Source: Phallus indusiatus
Taxonomy: Eukaryota > Basidiomycota > Agaricomycetes > Phallales > Phallaceae
DNA length: 64,000 nt
Direction of reading: 5' to 3'
NCBI GenBank assembly: GCA_027605045.1
Contig: JAQFWX010000008.1
Location: 1,240,001-1,304,000, forward strand
Part shown: positions 59,888-64,000 of the stretch, one piece after another
How positions within the stretch are numbered: the stretch's first letter is position 1
Layout: each line of letters opens with the position of its first letter
Position numbers and translations under genes: made by a program
The notes under the pieces: generated by a model
Seen by the model: only the letters and a program-made list of their open reading frames with translations
Database searches by the model: none
Told to the model about the DNA's origin: nothing

Positions 59888-61908
59888 TCCATCAGACCTT
59901 TCCGTCATCATTGCATTCTCGCCCTCAGTTTTGCTGCTGCACTCGGGTATGGATCTTCCTAAATGTGCCGATCTTCAATCTTTTCAACGCTTCAAACTCC
60001 CGTCGCGATCAACATGGTGGTATCCCTATATATCATATCGATCGTTTGACATCCTCAAGCTACGAGGCGGTGTCTCCATGACCTGCAGTTATCTTGCGAC
60101 GGGACAGTACCTCCAGAACTGTTCAGTCTATCTTCATGACCGATAGGTTATTACATAGAAGATTACGTTTTCTCGACCCGTTTGTCAAACTATCAAGCAA
60201 CTTCCTAAGCTCAGGATTGCCCAGTCATGTTGACGAATAGTTTTGGCTTTGACTGCAATCAAACTCGCTAGTATTGAGCAGCCATATTGTAACAGTTTTT
60301 ATCAGACCACAGAGGGGCCTGATAAAGGGTTTTTCTTATTTTCCCACAAGTGCACAGAATTCCTGTCTATTGCTCAATAAGGCTAATAGGGAATTACATG
60401 CAGTAGTAGTGGTAAAATTAAGATTAACTAATGTAACTACTGGTCACACCGCTGTAAGGGTGTGACGGGCGCTTAAGCGTCACGCTGTGACGCGCAAATA
60501 CTACTGCTGCAGTGCCAAAGGCACTGCATGGGCACTAGGCCATTAATGGGCCCCAGGGGGGCCCATTCCTATATCCCAAATCCGTTACACATATGAACAC
60601 CACTCCAGGGCAAGAGCCAATCGGTCGGTTTACAGTGTCCTATACACATAGCTTCTTGACTGCGACCGATCTAGGCATTACTGTGTCGCTCATAAGGCCT
60701 TAATATTTTATTCCAACAGCCTTCGCGTCGCGTTATCGCATGAAACCTTACCTGGCCTTACCACCGCCGTTTTGTTTTGGAATTGGATGATTCTTCTCCC
60801 TCGTGAGCGTCTCTCAAATCGCACGAATATATCTATCAGTTCAGAGGGCGTTAGAGTTCCATCATTGCTGAACCAGCATCGCAAATGGACGCGCACCGTC
60901 ACAAGTCCACGCATGATGCCCATTGTCTGAAGACCGTCGGTGGAAGACAGCTTGTACGGTGTACGAGGCACGAATTTCCCTTCCAGCGACTGGCGGCAAG
61001 CCTACACTATCTACATTGCACAGTACATTCCTTTCTACGAAGAACAAGGCATCAACATTTATGCCGTCACGGGAGAAGCCACTGGCCAGTAACGAACCCG
61101 ACTCCAATGCTATTGCTTATGCATGTACTGTATACTTCCTATGATCTCAACTCCCTCGAGATTTTGTGCCCAACAATCAAAGCCAAATCCCTGGACATTA
61201 ATGCCGCCTCCTGCCATTGAACCAATGCCCGACAAGGTGGGCAGAACTCAACTATCGGAACAACGGTAAACATTTATGTATAAATACGTACCACAGCCAC
61301 CAATCCGATCTTGAGATGCCTTTCAATACCCCAAACAAAAATTGGTAAACTAAGTGGGCTGACGATGACGGCACTGGGATTCTTGATTGAGACGTCATTG
61401 AAGCCATAATGGGGCACTGCATATGCATAACACCTTCAACCAGTGCACACTTGTCTCTTGGCAATGTGCGCAGAATAACATGGAGGATAGTGAGTGATTC
61501 AACTCGCAGGGGACCCATATTATGTTTTTGCGCGGCTGTTGGCAATGACCGGATATTTTCAGCTTCGTCAAATCAGATGCGAGGCGAATTCAAGTGACCG
61601 TATATATGCGTTTGAGAACGTGAATAGGACCGTTTTGATTCTGATTATCAACGAACCGCAAGCATCTTAGAGCAATTGGCAGGGTTTAAGCTTCGAAATT
61701 TCAAGGCTCACGGCGACGGTGGAAAAACCACGGTCTATGAAGGAATCTTCCTACAATAATATTTCGGTAGGATAAAGCATACATGCATGTATTTAAAAAA
61801 AAGTTTACATTGAGGGATATTGTGAGGTGTAAAGAAAACACCACCAAATTAGTTGCGAGTGTGACTGTAGTGATAAACACGCCGTAAAATCCGATGTTAG
61901 TGAAAGCT
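59888..61908. other. Unrecognised conserved segment of block 5
   Basis: Counterpart of 5850-7650 in block 1, interrupted by the solo LTR at 60288-60589. Open frames (59742-60146 plus; 60885-61220 plus) do not match a known family. A plus-strand reading similar to YYVFARLLAMTGYF lies near 61520-61560. Confidence 0.4.
60288..60589. mobile_element. Solo LTR, family A, second copy (inverted)
   Basis: 302 bp, TGTAACAG...CGTTACA, the reverse complement of 14612-14914 with few differences. The perfect target duplication CATAT (60283-60287 and 60590-60594) matches the empty site in block 1 (GCAGCCATATGGAC, about 6245). Confidence 0.85.
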
Positions 61909-64000
61909 TTACTCAGTCTCGTGAGCGTCGACTGATCCATCCCCTGCTTCACCTCCCCCTCCGTCTTCTGCTTCAACATCCACTGTTTCATCCTCTGTTG
62001 TATGATAAAATATGAAGCTATCAGTATCTTGATCAGAATCTTGCGAAAAAATAAGAAATTAATGCATCAGTTACAACTCAAGTAGGCGCACCGTCGGATA
62101 CATCGCTTGATTCGAATTGAATAGGACATATCAAAGGAAGACCGCAAATACGAGCACCTTCATTGAATTTTGGATCGATGCTCAATACAGCATGAGCCTC
62201 CTGGATATACTTAGATGCTTCATAATTAATACTAAGCGCACGGAGAGTTCGACGAATCTGAACGTTGAATGATTTTGAATCATAATCGAGGGTGTCCATA
62301 TCGGAAAAATAGTCTCTTGGACCCCAAAGGATCAAAAGACCAGTATGTATTGTAAGGGTCGGTACCCGTGTACAGCGGAAGTAACGTCATCCGTTCGTTT
62401 GTCTTCCCCGAGTATTTTTAGATTCCTTTGTGCGCATTCGCACATTTCCGTGTTCCTTTATGCATCCCTTTCCTTTATGTTCACTTCCTTTGTTTCACTT
62501 TTCTTTATTCGCGACTTTGTACTACATTCATATTTATTATATAAACCCTCATGTAGTTACAAAGTATCTCTCGTAGAAGTTTCTATCTATATTTCTTTTA
62601 CCCTCTTATCTGCTTCCTCGCGCGACTTACGCGCAGGTTTACAGTATCCAGCGTTTCATTGCGCACTGCCGGTTTCGAAATAAAGAAGTATAACTCTTTA
62701 TACTCAAAAGTTCCAACCGAACACCTGAGTCTGGAAGGAATTTGGATGTCCCACGAGAATCCAGTAACTACATTCACCATACGTTTGAATAAAGTCATCT
62801 ATAAAATGACACAAGAGCGGTGGAATTGGCGTACCAAAGCAAACCTTACGAGCGCAATCATTACAAGACTCGTGCATTTCATTGATTCGTGCAAGTAAGC
62901 AGCCAATTTGACTGACATATGCACGAGCCAATCGTTGCCAGGAAGCATAATCCGAATATATAACACCACATTCAATCACCACTGTCTGGAGATCGTCGGT
63001 AGTCAAAATGTCTGCTGTATCCACAAAAACGCGAATCCTGAAAACATTCAAGTGTGATTCAGTGTTGCTACATAATGGGAAATACTATACCTGAAATGTT
63101 CACCACAATCTTCGGCGGCCAATTTTTTATGCAGCATTTTTTCACGAACAAACCAATCCAATGGTGATGGTCCTTCGCATGAAATAAACCCTAACATAGC
63201 TGCGTCCGAAGCGTTAAGTGTATTGTTGTGTATACCGGCTAATAGAATGTCACCGGTGTAGACAGAATATGTTGGTGCGGAGACGTCCTTCCATATATTG
63301 ACACATGAGACCATAGAGATCCCATAAGAAAGAGGGGTTCAAAGGAACATTCGACCTTGGGGACAAACGCAGCATGTTTACTCTTTCCATAATCTTGGTC
63401 ATCTCCTCTGGAGATATAATGCTAATACGCATCGTCGTCCACTGAGTAGCAGGGATGACTTGTAGAATATTCGGCGACCATTCCTTATTTGGAAGAATGA
63501 ACTCAGAATAATGATTTTTCATGTGTTTAGAAACGAAAAGAATGAACTAACAAATACGACAAGCCCGCATCCGTCTAGAACATTCACATAACAAGAAGCA
63601 AGAAATCCATCCTCACGGTCTGTGAAACCGATAAAATTGCGAGAGAATTGCAGATGCCACCAAGATATAATGGCATGGTGAGATATATCCTTTGCTACGT
63701 ATTCACAGCCTTCCTGTAAGCGTAAGGCAAACGGTGAGATACCAATAATTGGCGGAATCGTGGTCGGTTCAAACTCACAGAAAAAGACAAATTCTGAGAT
63801 GTATTTGAAGAAAAAATTTCATCAAATACTGTGGCAACTCACTGTATGGCGCTTATCTATGTACCGACCCAATGCATCGCTGAATCTTGGATTGAATTGA
63901 GTCGTTGGAATACACCACGCTATATACATAAATCGTAAGTTTTGATTTTCATTTCGTGAAGTGACATAAACGAACGGTTGTGAAAGACAAGACCAGGGCT
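61909..64000 (-). pseudogene. Kinase-like protein, copy 6 (C-terminal part, interrupted)
   Basis: The gene runs off the right edge of the window. Visible exons read NKEWSPNILQVIPATQ (about 63480), SPLDWFVREKMLHKKL, a HLNVFRIRV stretch (about 63050) and, towards the end, a YDSKSFNVQIRRTLRAL stretch (about 62290-62240), with the stop at 61909. A 293-bp solo LTR (62351-62643) sits between AVRNETLDT and the WSLDP motif, so the reading frame is broken unless it is spliced out. The LTR adds stops and a promoter-like TATATAAA. Confidence 0.65.
62351..62643. mobile_element. Solo LTR, family B
   Basis: 293 bp, TGTAAGGG...GTTTACA, with a perfect 4-bp target duplication GTAT (62347-62350 and 62644-62647). 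Contains ATATAAACC, a TATA-like box, at about 62540. Other kinase copies show the empty site (CAGTATGTATCCAGCG in block 1, about 8090). No internal coding sequence. Confidence 0.8.

Larger units (their letters stand above)
40927..64000. repeat. Duplicon block 5, expanded by nested mobile elements (runs off the window)
   Basis: Fifth unit. It carries the best BRAP2-like and ARP9-like copies plus a Helitron, a 10.5-kb inverted-repeat-bracketed element with a second Helitron inside it, and two solo LTRs. The kinase-like gene at its right end is cut by the window edge. Removing the insertions leaves roughly 10-11 kb in all, comparable to block 1. Confidence 0.8.

Noticed and set aside
1..64000. 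tRNA or rRNA genes
   Set aside because: No cloverleaf with intact A and B boxes and no rRNA core motifs were noticed by eye; a tRNA scan would be needed to exclude them.

Overview
The window reads as nuclear DNA of a basidiomycete fungus, most likely an agaricomycete. The support is very short spliceosomal introns (about 45-60 nt), a fungal actin-related protein 9 (ARP9) homologue, an ETP1/BRAP2-type RING protein, an agaricomycete kinase-like multigene family, a fungal alpha-kinase, a Ty1/copia element, Helitrons and solo LTRs. Nothing looks bacterial: there are no operons, and almost every recognisable host gene is split or broken. Species cannot be read from the sequence.

Layout. The backbone is a head-to-tail segmental duplication with a basic unit of about 9-10 kb. 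Each unit carries, left to right, an unrecognised spacer, a BRAP2/ETP1-like gene on the minus strand, an ARP9-like gene on the plus strand head-to-head with it, another unrecognised conserved stretch, and a kinase-like gene on the minus strand with an MLKL-like N-terminal helical region. The kinase-like genes give the ladder: 1-346 (N-terminus only, cut by the window edge), 7655-10543, 17028-19917, 31362-34278, 38036-40926 and 61909-64000 (C-terminal part only). The units between them are block 1 (347-10543), block 2 (10544-19917), block 3 (19918-34278), block 4 (34279-40926) and block 5 (40927 to beyond the window). BRAP2 and ARP9 copies are all degenerate, with frameshifts, deletions and lost exons. 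The kinase-like copies keep long open exons. Block 4 is short because the BRAP2 copy is deleted.

Mobile elements explain the spacing differences. Block 2 holds a 303-bp solo LTR (14612-14914, TSD GTAAG). Block 3 holds a young 5.35-kb Ty1/copia element (24985-30333, LTRs that look identical, TSD GGGCC). Its primer-binding site is complementary to the initiator-Met tRNA anticodon arm, one in-frame UGA separates gag from pol, and a 743-bp tandem-repeat insert sits in gag. Block 5 holds a non-autonomous Helitron (45567-47485) whose empty site is preserved exactly in block 4, a second inverted Helitron copy (49647-51512), a second copy of the block-2 solo LTR (60288-60589, TSD CATAT), and a different solo LTR (62351-62643, TSD GTAT) inside the last kinase-like gene.

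The most interesting object is the 10.5-kb segment 49402-59887, bracketed by a perfect 61-bp inverted repeat. It carries three multi-intron genes unlike the duplicated host genes: a protein with features of a 2-oxoglutarate/Fe(II) dioxygenase (51774-53548, plus), a DDE integrase/transposase (53602-55455, minus), and a zinc-finger plus alpha-kinase protein (55653-59432, plus). The integrase and kinase start codons are 197 bp apart and divergent; the dioxygenase-like and integrase genes converge with a 53-bp gap. I interpret it as a DNA transposon with its own integrase and two enzyme cargo genes. The Helitron at 49647-51512 is nested inside it and so arrived later.
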